IMG/VR virus record: IMGVR_UViG_3300021197_001389
Coordinates: 1 to 38,906 of that record
Strand: one strand, 5' to 3'
From: a virus
Length of the DNA: 38,906 bases
Shown here: positions 1 to 10,632 of the stretch, piece after piece
Numbering within the stretch: the stretch's first letter is position 1
Layout: each line of letters begins with the position of its first letter
Notes under the pieces: generated by a model
Database searches by the model: none
Told to the model about the DNA's origin: nothing
Seen by the model: only the letters and a program-made list of their open reading frames with translations
Translations under genes and position numbers: made by a program

Positions 1-3000
1 ATATACTTTAAAGTAGTAAGTACCACTAAGTATTGCAATATCCCCTACAGTACCATCAGTTATCTCAAAGTCAGTACTTTGATTTGTTCCTGCTTTATGC
101 CACTTTTCTCCATCTTGTGAGAACTCAACTTCATAGTGCCTGACAGAATTGTATAGTGTACCATCACTATTTGTAGCTGGATCCCAGTCTACTACTAATG
201 AATTTACGGTGCCTCCAGTACCGGCTCTTCTAATTTTAGGGTCGACATCTAAATTCGTTACAGCAGGAACCTCTTTAAAACTATCGGGTAAATATATTTC
301 CCTGTACTGCGTAAGTGCTTCATTTTTATCAACTGCATCAAATTTAGATGCGTTATATTCGAGTGCTGTGATTTCGTAAAGATTTTTATCCTTCTCAACC
401 ATACCCACCATTCTAAAGAGCTTGGCTTCTTTTTTCGTTTTACCTGTAGCTAGAGCTGCTCTTGATAATATCCAGACCTGTTCTTGAGTAGGTGCAGTAT
501 TAAAAGCAGAAGAAACTGTAAGTGTTTTTCCATTATTTGATACTCCTGATACTGTTTTTGTTTCTGTGAAAGTAAAAGGTGTCCATTGTACAAACACTAA
601 GTTTCCGCTATCATCTTGTAATCTGGCTGCAGCTTCCTCAGTAGTTATACTAGTAAGGTGTGCTCCTCTTACGTATGCTGTGCTACTAATAGTAGCAGTA
701 TCTTGTGCAAGAATTGCTTTATACCCTACATAACTTAATGTAAGTCTATAGTCTCCTACAGCATAACCAGATTCTGCGCTTGTATTACCAAAGCCACTTG
801 GTTTTCTATCTATATTGATTGCTGTAGTACTAGAGCTAGAAGAGATTCTTCCACCCCATGATTTACCTTCTTTGTGTTGGTCAATGACTTGTACTATATC
901 GCCAGGTCGCAAAAAGGCTGCGTTCAAAGAAGTTTCGAACGTTACAGTATTGGTGTTCCAATTATTAGTGAGTAACTTCCATTTACCCAACCTTCTTGCT
1001 TGACCTCTTGAAGTACAACCAAATGCTGTGGTTGCCTCTGGTTTTACAAACTCAGTATCTTTTTGTAAACTTTCTTCTAGTTCTACAATTTCTGTTCTAC
1101 TTCTATAATAGTCTTGGGGATTGTTCCAATTAACCATAATAGAATTTGTTCTTGTTTTATTACCTGTTCCTTCGTACTTAAACTCTCCGTTTATTACGTT
1201 AGCGTTTGTAAATTGGTACACAGGATCTTTTTCTGAATCTTGTACTACGAAGGCTTCTCCATTTAACCAGTAAGCCATACCTCTAAATATACTAGAAACA
1301 TCATTAAGTACTTTATAGGCTTCTTGCTTTCCACTAATTACTAAGTTAGCACTAAATCTTGGTTCGTGCTCTCCACTCGATCCACTCGGAATATAGTTGG
1401 TATCTGCTGTGCAATGTATGCTTAGTAAGTCTGCTGCTGCAACACCTGCAGGTACTAACTCATCACAGTATCTTCCAATTTGGAATAGTTCCCACTTGTT
1501 TACTTGGGACTGTTCCACATAATTTCCTAGCCCGTATATTTTATTTACTATAAGGTCGTGATATACCCATGCTGGATTATTACACCAGCTTAAATAGTAT
1601 GTACCGTCCCAATCTTGTTCGGCTGTGCCAGGTTTTTCTGAAGATTTAATCCTTCTATAGTTAGCAGGTATAAATACTTGTGATTGTAAAGTAACAGTTC
1701 CAGTAGTAGTGCCATTTGAAATAGTACCATTAACTGCACTTGTTGACCCTGCTACATTTCTAAGATAAAGTGTATTGCCTACTATCTTATCAACTAAACC
1801 TCCACTAAACATAACTGCGGTTTTTGTACCGCCACAGGTAGTTCCCCCAGCAAGAGTTTTATACGCATCTGCAAGGTCATCAAAAGGCTTATTTAGTGTG
1901 TAAGTAAATGTGGTTGCGGAAGCTGCTACACAAACAAACTCTCCTTCCCAATGTTCTTCATCTGTAGCTGAAGTAGTTGCTATTGTTGCTTTGAAAGTCT
2001 CTCCAGTTGCCACTCCGTGTGCTGGTACTGTTGCTGTTGCAGTATACCCTTCCTCGTCGTTACCCGCTGCTGTAAGACTACTTATACTTAATGTCTGACT
2101 AATTACGTCACCAACAGAAAATCCTGAAGCTGAAGATAGAGTAAGTTTGCGACCATTGTAGTCACAAGGGTACATATTAGTTGGAATGTTTATTAACTTA
2201 CCATCAATTTCATAACCTCTAGCAGGGACGCTGTTAAATGCTTCTGCATCTATAACTCCACCTACATAAGCAGTATAAGGGTACTCTAGTTTATCAGCGA
2301 TTGCAGCTTCAATGCTATCTACATAAATAGCGTTTTGAACTTCTTTACTATCCGAACTTTCTGGACTAGCAGTTAGTTTAGTTACTCTTACAGACCAATC
2401 GTTAATAGTAGAAGTTTCTTTAATTGTTTCAATATTAAAACCAAATGTATGTGCGTACTTACCACTAACTTTTCCACTAAAGCCTGTATCAAACATTTGT
2501 CTTGTATGATGAACACCAGAATTATCTACCCAGTTGAAATCAATATGAAAATAAACAGTAGTAGTATTTATATCTCCCTTGTTGTCTCCTGTTTTTGTAA
2601 TAGCAGACATACCAGTAGTAGATACAGTAATTTTTATATAGTCTGTTTCTCTTTTTTCAAAAGTACCACTAGATATAGTAAAGTATTGAGGTTCGTTTTC
2701 TAGTAGTTCTGCACTACCTATATCTTTGGTTGTAGCTGCACTGGGGTACTCAGCAAAAAAATCTGCATCAACTACCTGTGTTGCATCTCCATTTTTTGTG
2801 ATTACAGTAAAGTTATTAAAGTTAGCTTTTTGACTAATACGTCCAGTACTCTGGTTTACATTTCTAAGACGTACTTCATCAATTAAAATTGACGCGTCTC
2901 CATAGACTAGTCCTTTAATTGGACCTTCGCACAGAGCATCAATAAACGCAGCAGACTGCCTTGCAAACATGTTATCATCTGCTTCAAATGTGCTTCCGCC

Positions 3001-3054
3001 GCCGCCCTTTCCTTTGGCTCCTCGTATTGATATTAAGTGTTGATTCTTTTTCAT
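1..3054 (-). CDS. J: Tail tip attachment / host specificity protein (lambda gpJ-like), 3' end cut off
   Basis: A continuous minus-strand frame starts at the ATG at 3054-3052 and runs off the left edge, giving at least 1018 residues. The N-terminus has the low-complexity KGKGGGGS stretch and the segment SAAFIDALCEGPIKGL, typical of gpJ-type central tail fibres. Further on are LRPGDIVQVIDQHKEG and GGRISSSS, matching the middle region of the family. From about residue 930 a fibronectin-III-like segment begins (VVDWDPATNSDG, then YEVEFSQDGEKWHKAG). In lambda this protein sits at the tail tip, binds the receptor and sets host range. It lies one base downstream of the I-like gene, last in the K-I-J order. 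The C-terminal receptor-binding part lies outside the window. Identification is by motif and gene order. Confidence 0.9.
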   Translation of the reverse strand, partial: MKKNQHLISIRGAKGKGGGGSTFEADDNMFARQSAAFIDALCEGPIKGLVYGDASILIDEVRLRNVNQSTGRISQKANFNNFTVITKNGDATQVVDADFFAEYPSAATTKDIGSAELLENEPQYFTISSGTFEKRETDYIKITVSTTGMSAITKTGDNKGDINTTTVYFHIDFNWVDNSGVHHTRQMFDTGFSGKVSGKYAHTFGFNIETIKETSTINDWSVRVTKLTASPESSDSKEVQNAIYVDSIEAAIADKLEYPYTAYVGGVIDAEAFNSVPARGYEIDGKLINIPTNMYPCDYNGRKLTLSSASGFSVGDVISQTLSISSLTAAGNDEEGYTATATVPAHGVATGETFKATIATTSATDEEHWEGEFVCVAASATTFTYTLNKPFDDLADAYKTLAGGTTCGGTKTAVMFSGGLVDKIVGNTLYLRNVAGSTSAVNGTISNGTTTGTVTLQSQVFIPANYRRIKSSEKPGTAEQDWDGTYYLSWCNNPAWVYHDLIVNKIYGLGNYVEQSQVNKWELFQIGRYCDELVPAGVAAADLLSIHCTADTNYIPSGSSGEHEPRFSANLVISGKQEAYKVLNDVSSIFRGMAYWLNGEAFVVQDSEKDPVYQFTNANVINGEFKYEGTGNKTRTNSIMVNWNNPQDYYRSRTEIVELEESLQKDTEFVKPEATTAFGCTSRGQARRLGKWKLLTNNWNTNTVTFETSLNAAFLRPGDIVQVIDQHKEGKSWGGRISSSSSTTAINIDRKPSGFGNTSAESGYAVGDYRLTLSYVGYKAILAQDTATISSTAYVRGAHLTSITTEEAAARLQDDSGNLVFVQWTPFTFTETKTVSGVSNNGKTLTVSSAFNTAPTQEQVWILSRAALATGKTKKEAKLFRMVGMVEKDKNLYEITALEYNASKFDAVDKNEALTQYREIYLPDSFKEVPAVTNLDVDPKIRRAGTGGTVNSLVVDWDPATNSDGTLYNSVRHYEVEFSQDGEKWHKAGTNQSTDFEITDGTVGDIAILSGTYYFKVY

Positions 3055-3055
3055 A

Positions 3056-3925
3056 TTAAAACCTTATGTTAATCCCCCAAGAATTTACGTAACTAGTAGT
3101 ATTTGCTCCTTGTCCTGATTTACTTCCATCTGTTCTAAAGTTTGGTATACCTACCATTTTTCTTCCTGCTGTTAGTTTTTGTCTTGATGTATTTGTAAAG
3201 ACTGATGCTGATATAGTTTTTGAGCCAACAATTGCTCTTCCATATACAAGAGGAATTGCTTGGCCTTGTTTGACTGTGTTGACTGGTCCACTGAATAAGT
3301 AGTTTTCTGCTTTCTCTGCTGAAGTTCCGTCTGGTACATCTGGGGCTAGCATCATTGCGGCTCCTCCTAGCAGAAGTGCTGAACCTAAAAACCCTAGTCC
3401 TTGAGTAGCTAATGCGGCACTTGTACCCATACCCGCGAGTGTTCCTGCTACTGCTCCTGCATTTGTAACTACACCTGCAGCTGTTATATGTCCTGCTCCT
3501 AGTGCGGCTGTATGTGCGGCTGAACCAGCAACTAAACTAGTAGTACTACCTGCTGCTCCTATTGCTCCACCGCTTCCCATAAATCCTGTAATACCAAAAC
3601 TTGCGAAACCACCTGTTGCAGCTATTAAAGCTACCCCTAGTACCATCATAAGCCCTGAGCTTTTTGAACCACCAATTACTGGTACAAAAGTATAGGACTG
3701 CTCCATACTTGGGTATTGTATTACTAGCTCTTCCAGCATATCAATACTTTCATTATCTACTAGTACTTCGTAGCCTTGTATTCCTTCAGATGAAGTAAGA
3801 AATTGACGCATACCAGGGCGTTGTGCCATAATAGCTGTAAGTGCTTCTGCGGGCGAGTTAACTGCTAGGTTCCACTCTGACCCAAACTTTTCTCCTAGTT
3901 GTCCTTCTAAATAAATTTTTCTCAT
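3056..3925 (-). CDS. I: Tail assembly protein I-like
   Basis: The 289-residue protein begins MRKIYLEGQLGEKFGSEW. It carries the NSPAEALTAIMAQRPG segment typical of lambda tail assembly protein I, and ends with a segment around GSKTISASVFTN. The middle (about residues 95-205) is a long hydrophobic Gly/Ala-rich stretch, as in this family. I chose the ATG at 3925 because it forms a 4-base ATGA overlap with the stop of the K-like gene; an earlier in-frame ATG at 3970 would add 15 residues with no family match. In lambda, gpI is needed to assemble the tail tip and is not kept in the virion. Placement between K and J supports the call. Confidence 0.85.
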   Translation of the reverse strand: MRKIYLEGQLGEKFGSEWNLAVNSPAEALTAIMAQRPGMRQFLTSSEGIQGYEVLVDNESIDMLEELVIQYPSMEQSYTFVPVIGGSKSSGLMMVLGVALIAATGGFASFGITGFMGSGGAIGAAGSTTSLVAGSAAHTAALGAGHITAAGVVTNAGAVAGTLAGMGTSAALATQGLGFLGSALLLGGAAMMLAPDVPDGTSAEKAENYLFSGPVNTVKQGQAIPLVYGRAIVGSKTISASVFTNTSRQKLTAGRKMVGIPNFRTDGSKSGQGANTTSYVNSWGINIRF

Positions 3926-4626
3926 ATCATACTTTGATGTCTTACTACCATTCTGGTAATTTGTTTCCACATTCCTGCGTAGTTGTCTCTACACGATAAT
4001 CTGTTAGGTGCGTGATGGAGCATTTTTCCTCGTCCTACATATACTCCGGCATGGTTAGTGATATCACTATTCAGAGCCATTAAAATGAGGTCATTTGCCT
4101 GTAGGCTACCATCTGTTACTTCTATAAATCCTTCACTTTTGAAGTTGTCTAAGTATAGATTTTTTCCCTTTTCCCAAAATTCCCACTCATACTCATATGG
4201 GTATATATTTATATCTTTTGTCTCGAAATGATCTTTTATGATAGTGAAACAATCATAGATACCATAGACGAAAGGTCTTCCCAGTAAATCATAGGTATTT
4301 TCGCTTGGCTCCAATTTTATCCATTCGTCATTTTCTCCAAAAATATACCACGGAATTCCTAATTTATTGCATGCAGCTCGGTCTAACTCACTAGGAGTTG
4401 GAGAGCAGCCTGGGTGACTATGTATCACACCTATTACATCTCCTCTATCCGCTACTGCTTTATAATCTAGCGGATCTATAATAAAATCGTTTTTTGGGTT
4501 TTCTGCTTTATTAAAGCAAGGGTTCCATTTGACTCTGCCCCTTTCTACACTAAGTAGGCCACAAGCTTCTATATTTGAGTGTTCATAAACGTATTGTTTA
4601 ACATCTTCTAGTACTGGTTCAATCAT
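3922..4626 (-). CDS. K: Tail assembly protein K-like: JAB/MPN metalloprotease plus NlpC/P60 peptidase
   Basis: Two domains are visible in 234 residues. The N-terminal half has a complete JAMM metal site: Glu20, then HSHPGCSPTPSELD with His69, His71, Ser79 and Asp82. The C-terminal half is NlpC/P60-like, with a likely catalytic Cys126 in YDCFTI and a His192 in NHAGVYVGRG. This two-domain layout is that of lambda gpK, which acts in tail-tip assembly and probably cuts peptidoglycan during DNA entry. The start overlaps the stop of the L-like gene by one base (TAATG), and the end overlaps the I-like start (ATGA), so translation is probably coupled. It is the only peptidoglycan-hydrolase-like gene in the window. 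Confidence 0.92.
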   Translation of the reverse strand: MIEPVLEDVKQYVYEHSNIEACGLLSVERGRVKWNPCFNKAENPKNDFIIDPLDYKAVADRGDVIGVIHSHPGCSPTPSELDRAACNKLGIPWYIFGENDEWIKLEPSENTYDLLGRPFVYGIYDCFTIIKDHFETKDINIYPYEYEWEFWEKGKNLYLDNFKSEGFIEVTDGSLQANDLILMALNSDITNHAGVYVGRGKMLHHAPNRLSCRDNYAGMWKQITRMVVRHQSMI

Positions 4627-6191
4627 TATGCTATTGCGGCTCCTGGGAACCCTCCAAATGGTAGAGATACATTTCGTGTACCTCTAGTGTTAATATTGGC
4701 TTCTGCGGCGGCTCCTGAGCCTCCGCCTCCGCTAAATGCTACTGTAGGAGCAGTGGTGTACCCTGACCCATTATTCCCCATCTGTACGCTAATTACTTTG
4801 CCTCCAGATACTGTTGCTGTTGCTGTTGCGCCTGAGCCTCCGCCTCCACTAAATGATACGGAAGGCGCTGAAGTATATCCACTTCCGCCTCCAACTGCAC
4901 CATTTGTTTTAGTTACAATCACACTTACTACACCCGACCCTGCTGGACTATGCCCGTAACGAATTGCACATGAGTTTAGTCTTTTTCCACATACATCTCC
5001 AAATTCCCAATAACTTATATTAGTAGGTTTTATAATATCATCTGCGGAGTCTCCAGTTGCAATACTATGAGCTGTTATACATTTATATAAAGTCACTCTA
5101 GTTGCTTGAATATACCCCAATGTTGTTGAGCCTGGTAATATCGTTGATGCTGTGTCTCCATCTGCACTATCGTCATCTTGTATTGTTATAGTTGCGGTGC
5201 TTCCTGAACCTATACTCTTTACATATACTGGTAGACTTTTATAATTGTTATCTTCGTGATTAAACGCTTTTAATATTAAAAAATCCCCTGCTGCAAATTC
5301 ATCTCTTATTGATGTAGTTGCTACTGTTAGAGTTGTTTCATTAGAACCCTTAGATATTGAACTAACTGCATAGAGGCCTCCTATAGGCCTAGAGTACTCT
5401 ACATAGTCTCCTACAGAGTAACTTGTAGCAGCATACAGATTGTTAGTTCTGTTACTAGAAACATCTTGTCTACCCCAAGTAAGGTGAGTAGTAACTCTAT
5501 TATCGTCTTTATCAAAGTATAAAGGAACAGTAGCAATATGCCCCGGTATGTCACTAGGTCTACTATCTACTGGCCAATCACACCCACCTTGCTCTGGGTC
5601 TTTGTACTTCCAGGGGCAACGAGCAGCCACAACTGCTCTTCGCGGTAGTTGAATTCCTTGTACATCAAATGCACTTGCAAGTTCAAATTCTACCATAGTG
5701 GCAGTTTCTGTAGTTTTTCTTTCTATATAGTAAACATCTCGGTTAAATTCTACAGGAGGATTTGTAGCTAGATGTTTTTGTAAAGTTCTTCTTCGTATTA
5801 CTTTTGCTCCTACTAAATCATCATAATTACTTAGATGAGCACTCCAATACTGGTTTATATTTGCAAATCTTACTGAAGGTCTTGGTAAACTACCTGTTCC
5901 TCTAACTTCCCACCCTTCTGACTCTACAGGAAATGGAGTATAAAGTTGCTCTCCGTAGTTTCCAGCAGTAGTTGAACCAAAATTCTCATCATCTAATAGA
6001 GTATACCATTTGATATAACCACCATCGACTGTAAGATCTGAGGTTGTTCCATCGTGAAAATAAAGCTTGTCTTGGCCCGCCCCTCCTATATCACTATTAG
6101 GTAAATCAATTTCAAACACAGTAACTAAAGCACTAGACTGTGCTTGTACTTGTAATTCTGCGGGCAGTGTGCCTACTATAGGTTGGCTCAT
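4626..6191 (-). CDS. L: Minor tail protein L-like, with Fe-S-type cysteines and a Gly-rich insertion
   Basis: The 521-residue protein follows the lambda gpL plan. Four cysteines are placed as in that family: Cys192 and Cys204 ([17 protein letters not shown]) and Cys401 and Cys408 ([13 protein letters not shown]), ending with LPFGGFPGA. Lambda gpL is known to bind a [4Fe-4S] cluster in its C-terminal domain. Here, unlike lambda, about 90 residues (415-505) are inserted between the last cysteine motif and the LPFGGFPG end. The insertion has two copies of a unit of the form SGYT(S/T)[14 protein letters not shown], near residues 437-458 and 476-495, and looks like a surface-exposed glycine-rich module. 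The start overlaps the stop of the M-like gene (ATGA). Confidence 0.9.
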   Translation of the reverse strand: MSQPIVGTLPAELQVQAQSSALVTVFEIDLPNSDIGGAGQDKLYFHDGTTSDLTVDGGYIKWYTLLDDENFGSTTAGNYGEQLYTPFPVESEGWEVRGTGSLPRPSVRFANINQYWSAHLSNYDDLVGAKVIRRRTLQKHLATNPPVEFNRDVYYIERKTTETATMVEFELASAFDVQGIQLPRRAVVAARCPWKYKDPEQGGCDWPVDSRPSDIPGHIATVPLYFDKDDNRVTTHLTWGRQDVSSNRTNNLYAATSYSVGDYVEYSRPIGGLYAVSSISKGSNETTLTVATTSIRDEFAAGDFLILKAFNHEDNNYKSLPVYVKSIGSGSTATITIQDDDSADGDTASTILPGSTTLGYIQATRVTLYKCITAHSIATGDSADDIIKPTNISYWEFGDVCGKRLNSCAIRYGHSPAGSGVVSVIVTKTNGAVGGGSGYTSAPSVSFSGGGGSGATATATVSGGKVISVQMGNNGSGYTTAPTVAFSGGGGSGAAAEANINTRGTRNVSLPFGGFPGAAIA

Positions 6192-6571
6192 GCTTCAAAA
6201 ACCTCTCTTGCAGCACAAGTTAATGTGTAATAATCATCGTACGCTAAAGTTCTTGCCCACTGCTCAACTACTACTACTACTGTAACCTCGTTACCATCAA
6301 AAGGGATAGTTAGCTTACAAGTGTCTACTCCTGCTAACCCGTCTAAGAAATCGTATATATTATCAATATCTGCTTTAGTCCTATTATTAAATGTAAGGGC
6401 AAAAGTTCTTGGAGTGCTATTTATTCCATCTCGCACTCTCATCTCATACCCATCTCCAAACTGTGCTTTAAGTACCCGAGGGTTAGGAGTATCTGAGATA
6501 CCTCTATCGTAAATTACAGGAGCACTAAACCCTGGTATGTTTCCTGTTTTGGGGTGTAATCCTATTGCCAT
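6188..6571 (-). CDS. M: Minor tail protein M-like
   Basis: This 127-residue protein carries [19 protein letters not shown] and then [20 protein letters not shown], the two best-marked segments of the phage minor tail protein M family. In lambda, gpM helps build the tail tip cone between the tape measure and gpL. Its ATG overlaps the tape-measure stop by one base (TAATG) and its stop overlaps the L-like start (ATGA), so it sits inside a tightly coupled H-M-L-K-I-J series. Length matches the family (lambda M is about 109 residues). Confidence 0.88.
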   Translation of the reverse strand: MAIGLHPKTGNIPGFSAPVIYDRGISDTPNPRVLKAQFGDGYEMRVRDGINSTPRTFALTFNNRTKADIDNIYDFLDGLAGVDTCKLTIPFDGNEVTVVVVVEQWARTLAYDDYYTLTCAAREVFEA

Positions 6572-9500
6572 TATGCCCTACCTTTTGTACCTTGTTGATT
6601 TAATAATCCACCAGGTCTCATTTCTTGTTGTAAATGTTGTTGTACCATATTTCCGATACTTCTTCCTAATCCTTGCATGCCATCGCCTGTTACTTGTGAA
6701 GATCCTTGTCCTTGACCATTCATACTAATAGAGACATTGACCGTGTTTCCACCACCGCCACCACCACGCATTTCAACAGGAATACTTCTATCGTTTCCTA
6801 AAGGTACTACGGCTTCTCTACCGTGTAGCTCTGCGAGATAACCTGAACCAGGACCATCTGCAATACCACCAGTTCTAAACTTAGTTGATTCTCCCCCATA
6901 CCTATTCATGCCTGGTATTGCTGAGATAGCTTCCATTGTGCCTCCCATTCCTGGGAACATCGCCATTAGTATCTTTAATGCAGCTGCTTTTGCAAACATA
7001 GCTGCTAAATCTGCAAGTACTGATTGTGCTAAATCTTTCATTCCATCTTTAAATGATTTTGTACCGTCTACCATTGTTTGGAACATAGATACGAAGCCAT
7101 TTGAAAGAGTACTTTGAATACCTTCCATTAGTTCGGTTTCTATCTTTAAACTTTCCATTGCGATAGCTTCGTTCTTCAGTTCTTTAATCTGCTCCACGGT
7201 AACCCCAAGTCCTTTTTGTCTAGCTTCTAATATGACTTTATTGAATGATGCAATTGCAGGATTTAATGAAAATACTTGTTCTCTTTTAAACTCTGTATTT
7301 TCTAACTGAGTATCAGATTTATCCATAAAGTTCAAACCTTTTTCAGTATCTTTTATGGTTTGAATTTTTTCCTCTAATAGCGCATTTTGATGTAAAAGAT
7401 TTATTCGTTTTGTTAAGATTTGATTATATTCTACGTCAGCATCAGATGTTGGATTAGTAAATAACTCCATATCTTTCATACCAGTTCTATCACTTACACC
7501 AGTAATACCTTCCATTTGAGTTTTAAGAGCAGTATTAAGATTTGTATTAGCAGTCTTAGTCTGTCCCATTTGGCTTATGCTACTAGCACGTTTATTTGCA
7601 GCTCCTTGTGCTCCGCCTGTAGTTTTTGCGAGTCGTGCTGTTTGTGCAGCTGCTAGAGCTACACTTCGTTGTGCCGCTGCTTGTGCTTGCGTCTGTTTTG
7701 TAACTTCTACTTGGTTTTTTAAAAGATCTATCTGTAATTGTAATTGTGCTTCTTTTCTGTCATTTAAGTATTCTTGTTTTGTAATTTCCAAGTCAGCATT
7801 AGCTAAAACGCCTTGCATATTGGTTAATTCTTGGTCTTGATAACCGAGTCTTATAATATACTTATCTAAACTTTCGTCGTCTCCTTGTGCCAACTTCTTT
7901 TCCATCGCAACTTTTTCTTCATCTGTTTTTAGTTTAGCAACTTCACCGGCATTTAACTTTTCAATTATAGAGTATGCACTTAGTTCTGCTGCTGATCTTT
8001 TAACAGCTAGTTTTGCTTCTTTATCTCCTAACGCGTCAATTTGCTTCTTAAGTTTCTCTGTTTGATTTAGAGTATCAAGACCAGCTGCATCAAACTTAGC
8101 AATATCTCTAGCATTTTCTAACTCTTTCTTCTGTTGTGCTATCCCAGCGTCCTGAATCTTTAGAGCTCTTGTTTTCATTCGGTTTTGGATTTTCTGCTTA
8201 GCTAGTAGCGTATCTTGAACTTCTTTATCTTGTCCTGGCTGTGCATCAATAGCAGCAATCTCTAGTTCTAAGCCTAGTTGTTCTCTAAGTATTTTTGTAA
8301 GGTTGCTTCTAACTGTTGCATCTTCTTCGAATCTGCTTGCTGTTCTACTATCGTCTGATTTTGCTAGTTCATTCATAGCACCTGTAAAAGATTCTAAAGA
8401 TTTAAGAGAGCCGTCTTCCTTATAGAAGCTAACCATCTGTGCTTTTAATTCTTTGAAGCCTGTCTTACCTGCACTACTATTATTCAGTAACTTTTTCTGG
8501 GAAGCAGTTTTCCCAAGTTTTTTTGTATCGTCTAAATCAAACTGTGAACTCTGCGCTACAGCTTTATTTTTTGCACCCTGTAAAGCTCTTGACTCAGCAT
8601 CAGCTGCCATTCCGGCTAACATAAGGTCAATATCATTTATACTAGCTGAGTATGCATCTACTATGTCTTTAAATGGAACATCTTTGAATTTTCTTATTTG
8701 TTTATCTAAAGCTTTATTTACTGTTCCTTGATTCTGGGCAAATCTTTTAGAAGCTTCTGAAGCATTTATAATATCGTTGGCTAAGCTTTTAAAACCTGCA
8801 GCTTGTTTCTCACCAATTTCAACGCCTCCCTCCATAGCTTCTGCCATTTCTTTGAAAGCAGGACTAAATTTAGAAGCGTTAGTTGCAAGGTTTGAAAACT
8901 GCTTCATTACATCGTCGCCAGGCTTAGCTCCTTTTTGTATTTCTTTGTTGTATGCTCTAATTTGTTTAGCTAAGTCCATGCTTTGGAATGCTTGGCCTGA
9001 TTGCTCTACTGACATTTTTAAATCAAGTAACTGTTCGTTAAGCCTAATATCGAGCATCTTATCCATTTCACCATTTAAATCGGAAAGGCTAGAAGTAAGA
9101 TCTTCTGTTTCTTTTCTCATCTTTTTGGCAGTTTCGTCTAAATCTTTAAACCAACTTACTAAACTAGTAACACCCTGTATTATCATAAAGACAATACCAA
9201 TTATACCAGCTGCCATCATAGCTTTATTCATAGCCCATGCTGCTGCTGTTGTTGCGGCGTTCATCGCTGCGAGAGTTCCTTGATACACTGCTTGTGTTGT
9301 TTTATATGCAACTCGTTTTGCATTCTCTCCTGCTTGTGTTGTTGCAACCTGTTTTATATTGTGGCCTTTCAACATAGCTTCTTGAGCATTAAGATGGAAT
9401 CTAAAGGCTCTTTTTTCTTGAGCGTTCATCTTCATATAGATGCCTTTCTTTTCGTTCATCATTCGTCTATAGGCTGCTATTTGTCTTTTATTTAGTCTGC

Positions 9501-10632
9501 CTGTCTCTTTTCCATCTGCTCCTTTATGTTTAAAAGATTTTACACCCATTTTACTAAGTGCGCCTTTACTGTCCTCTGCACTAGGCATGTCAGCTCCAAA
9601 AGCTTGACCCAATCCTGAAAAAGCTTCTCTAGCTCCTGAACCTGCTGTTTTCATTGCTTCAAACGAAGTCTTCATTTTCATTGTAGATGTTTCTAAAGCT
9701 GCGTTTAAATTTGGTAGTAAAGATTTGATAATAGGAGTAATAAATAAACCTACTGCAGCTACGAGTGCTCCTGTATTATCTTTAAAGAAGTTAAGCATTG
9801 GAATAATGCCTTTCATTATAAAGTTCTGAAAGCTAAGTAATAAATCGTCCATTTCTTTTGAAAATTGTCCCATAGCAAATGCATCTGGATCCATTTTTTC
9901 TTGAATTCTTCCATACTTAGTTTCTGCTTGTTCTAGAACGTCATTTAAAACCGCTTGAGTTCTTTCATACGCGTTTAGTTGTTCTCTAGTTTTCCCGACT
10001 GTCACAGCATACTTATCAGTTGCGTTTTCTAGTCGTAGAATAATACCGAGTTCGTCTAATAGTTCTGGTTCCGCTTTAGTAACACCTCGAATAAGTCTGT
10101 TAAATGAATCTTCCAAATCCCTACCAAGAGCAAGAGATGCATTAGTTGCTGCTACGCCTAACCCTTCTAGTTGACCTGCGCTTAATCCAGCAGCCACACC
10201 AATAGCCGCAGAACTAGCTGCCGCTTTAAAACTAAGCATACCATTAGTAGCTTCTTGAATATTAGTGGTTACAGACTTGTAAGCAGTACCCGTGACTGAC
10301 CCAAAGGCTTGTTGCCCTGCAATAAGGTTTCGAGTTTCCATAGAGGATTTTAAGAATTGAAAAGCTGCTGATACAGCAAATATCTGTGCAGCAATGGTGG
10401 CATAGACAGCCACAAGACCACCTTGCATGGTCTGTGCTTGCTTACTAAAGTTTTTTGTAGCGTTGGAGGATTGTTGAGTTACCCCTTTTATTCGTCTATC
10501 AGTAGTTTGAGAAGCGCCACCAAGAGCATTCATTTTCTTGGTTAGTTTTTCCGCTTCTTTTCCTGTGACTTTAAAAGAACCACCATCGGTGGTTTTGATA
10601 ATAATCTCTGCTGCTGTTATTTTCTTTGCCAT
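6571..10632 (-). CDS. H: Tape measure protein (lambda gpH-like)
   Basis: This is the longest gene in the window, at 1353 residues. It has an N-terminal AAQIFAVSAAFQFL region, hydrophobic segments near residues 280-300 and 465-490 (AAGIIGIVFMIIQGV), a long helical and coiled-coil middle rich in Lys, Glu and Gln, and a Gly-rich C-terminus with the common tape-measure ending HGREAVVPLGNDRSIPV. Tape-measure proteins set tail length at about 1.5 angstrom per residue, so I infer a tail near 200 nm. The neighbours are as expected: the G/GT chaperone genes upstream and M, L, K, I, J downstream. The hydrophobic segments may form the channel used for DNA entry. Confidence 0.93.
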   Translation of the reverse strand: MAKKITAAEIIIKTTDGGSFKVTGKEAEKLTKKMNALGGASQTTDRRIKGVTQQSSNATKNFSKQAQTMQGGLVAVYATIAAQIFAVSAAFQFLKSSMETRNLIAGQQAFGSVTGTAYKSVTTNIQEATNGMLSFKAAASSAAIGVAAGLSAGQLEGLGVAATNASLALGRDLEDSFNRLIRGVTKAEPELLDELGIILRLENATDKYAVTVGKTREQLNAYERTQAVLNDVLEQAETKYGRIQEKMDPDAFAMGQFSKEMDDLLLSFQNFIMKGIIPMLNFFKDNTGALVAAVGLFITPIIKSLLPNLNAALETSTMKMKTSFEAMKTAGSGAREAFSGLGQAFGADMPSAEDSKGALSKMGVKSFKHKGADGKETGRLNKRQIAAYRRMMNEKKGIYMKMNAQEKRAFRFHLNAQEAMLKGHNIKQVATTQAGENAKRVAYKTTQAVYQGTLAAMNAATTAAAWAMNKAMMAAGIIGIVFMIIQGVTSLVSWFKDLDETAKKMRKETEDLTSSLSDLNGEMDKMLDIRLNEQLLDLKMSVEQSGQAFQSMDLAKQIRAYNKEIQKGAKPGDDVMKQFSNLATNASKFSPAFKEMAEAMEGGVEIGEKQAAGFKSLANDIINASEASKRFAQNQGTVNKALDKQIRKFKDVPFKDIVDAYSASINDIDLMLAGMAADAESRALQGAKNKAVAQSSQFDLDDTKKLGKTASQKKLLNNSSAGKTGFKELKAQMVSFYKEDGSLKSLESFTGAMNELAKSDDSRTASRFEEDATVRSNLTKILREQLGLELEIAAIDAQPGQDKEVQDTLLAKQKIQNRMKTRALKIQDAGIAQQKKELENARDIAKFDAAGLDTLNQTEKLKKQIDALGDKEAKLAVKRSAAELSAYSIIEKLNAGEVAKLKTDEEKVAMEKKLAQGDDESLDKYIIRLGYQDQELTNMQGVLANADLEITKQEYLNDRKEAQLQLQIDLLKNQVEVTKQTQAQAAAQRSVALAAAQTARLAKTTGGAQGAANKRASSISQMGQTKTANTNLNTALKTQMEGITGVSDRTGMKDMELFTNPTSDADVEYNQILTKRINLLHQNALLEEKIQTIKDTEKGLNFMDKSDTQLENTEFKREQVFSLNPAIASFNKVILEARQKGLGVTVEQIKELKNEAIAMESLKIETELMEGIQSTLSNGFVSMFQTMVDGTKSFKDGMKDLAQSVLADLAAMFAKAAALKILMAMFPGMGGTMEAISAIPGMNRYGGESTKFRTGGIADGPGSGYLAELHGREAVVPLGNDRSIPVEMRGGGGGGNTVNVSISMNGQGQGSSQVTGDGMQGLGRSIGNMVQQHLQQEMRPGGLLNQQGTKGRA

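Noticed and set aside
4687-4959. Plus-strand frame of 90 codons rich in Pro
   Set aside because: It is the antisense of the Gly-rich repeat insertion in the L-like gene; Pro/Ala runs opposite Gly/Ala codons are expected and there is no ribosome-binding site.
8777-9283. Plus-strand frame of 168 codons inside the tape measure gene
   Set aside because: Antisense shadow of a long helical, low-complexity gene; Cys/Phe/Ser-rich product with no motif.
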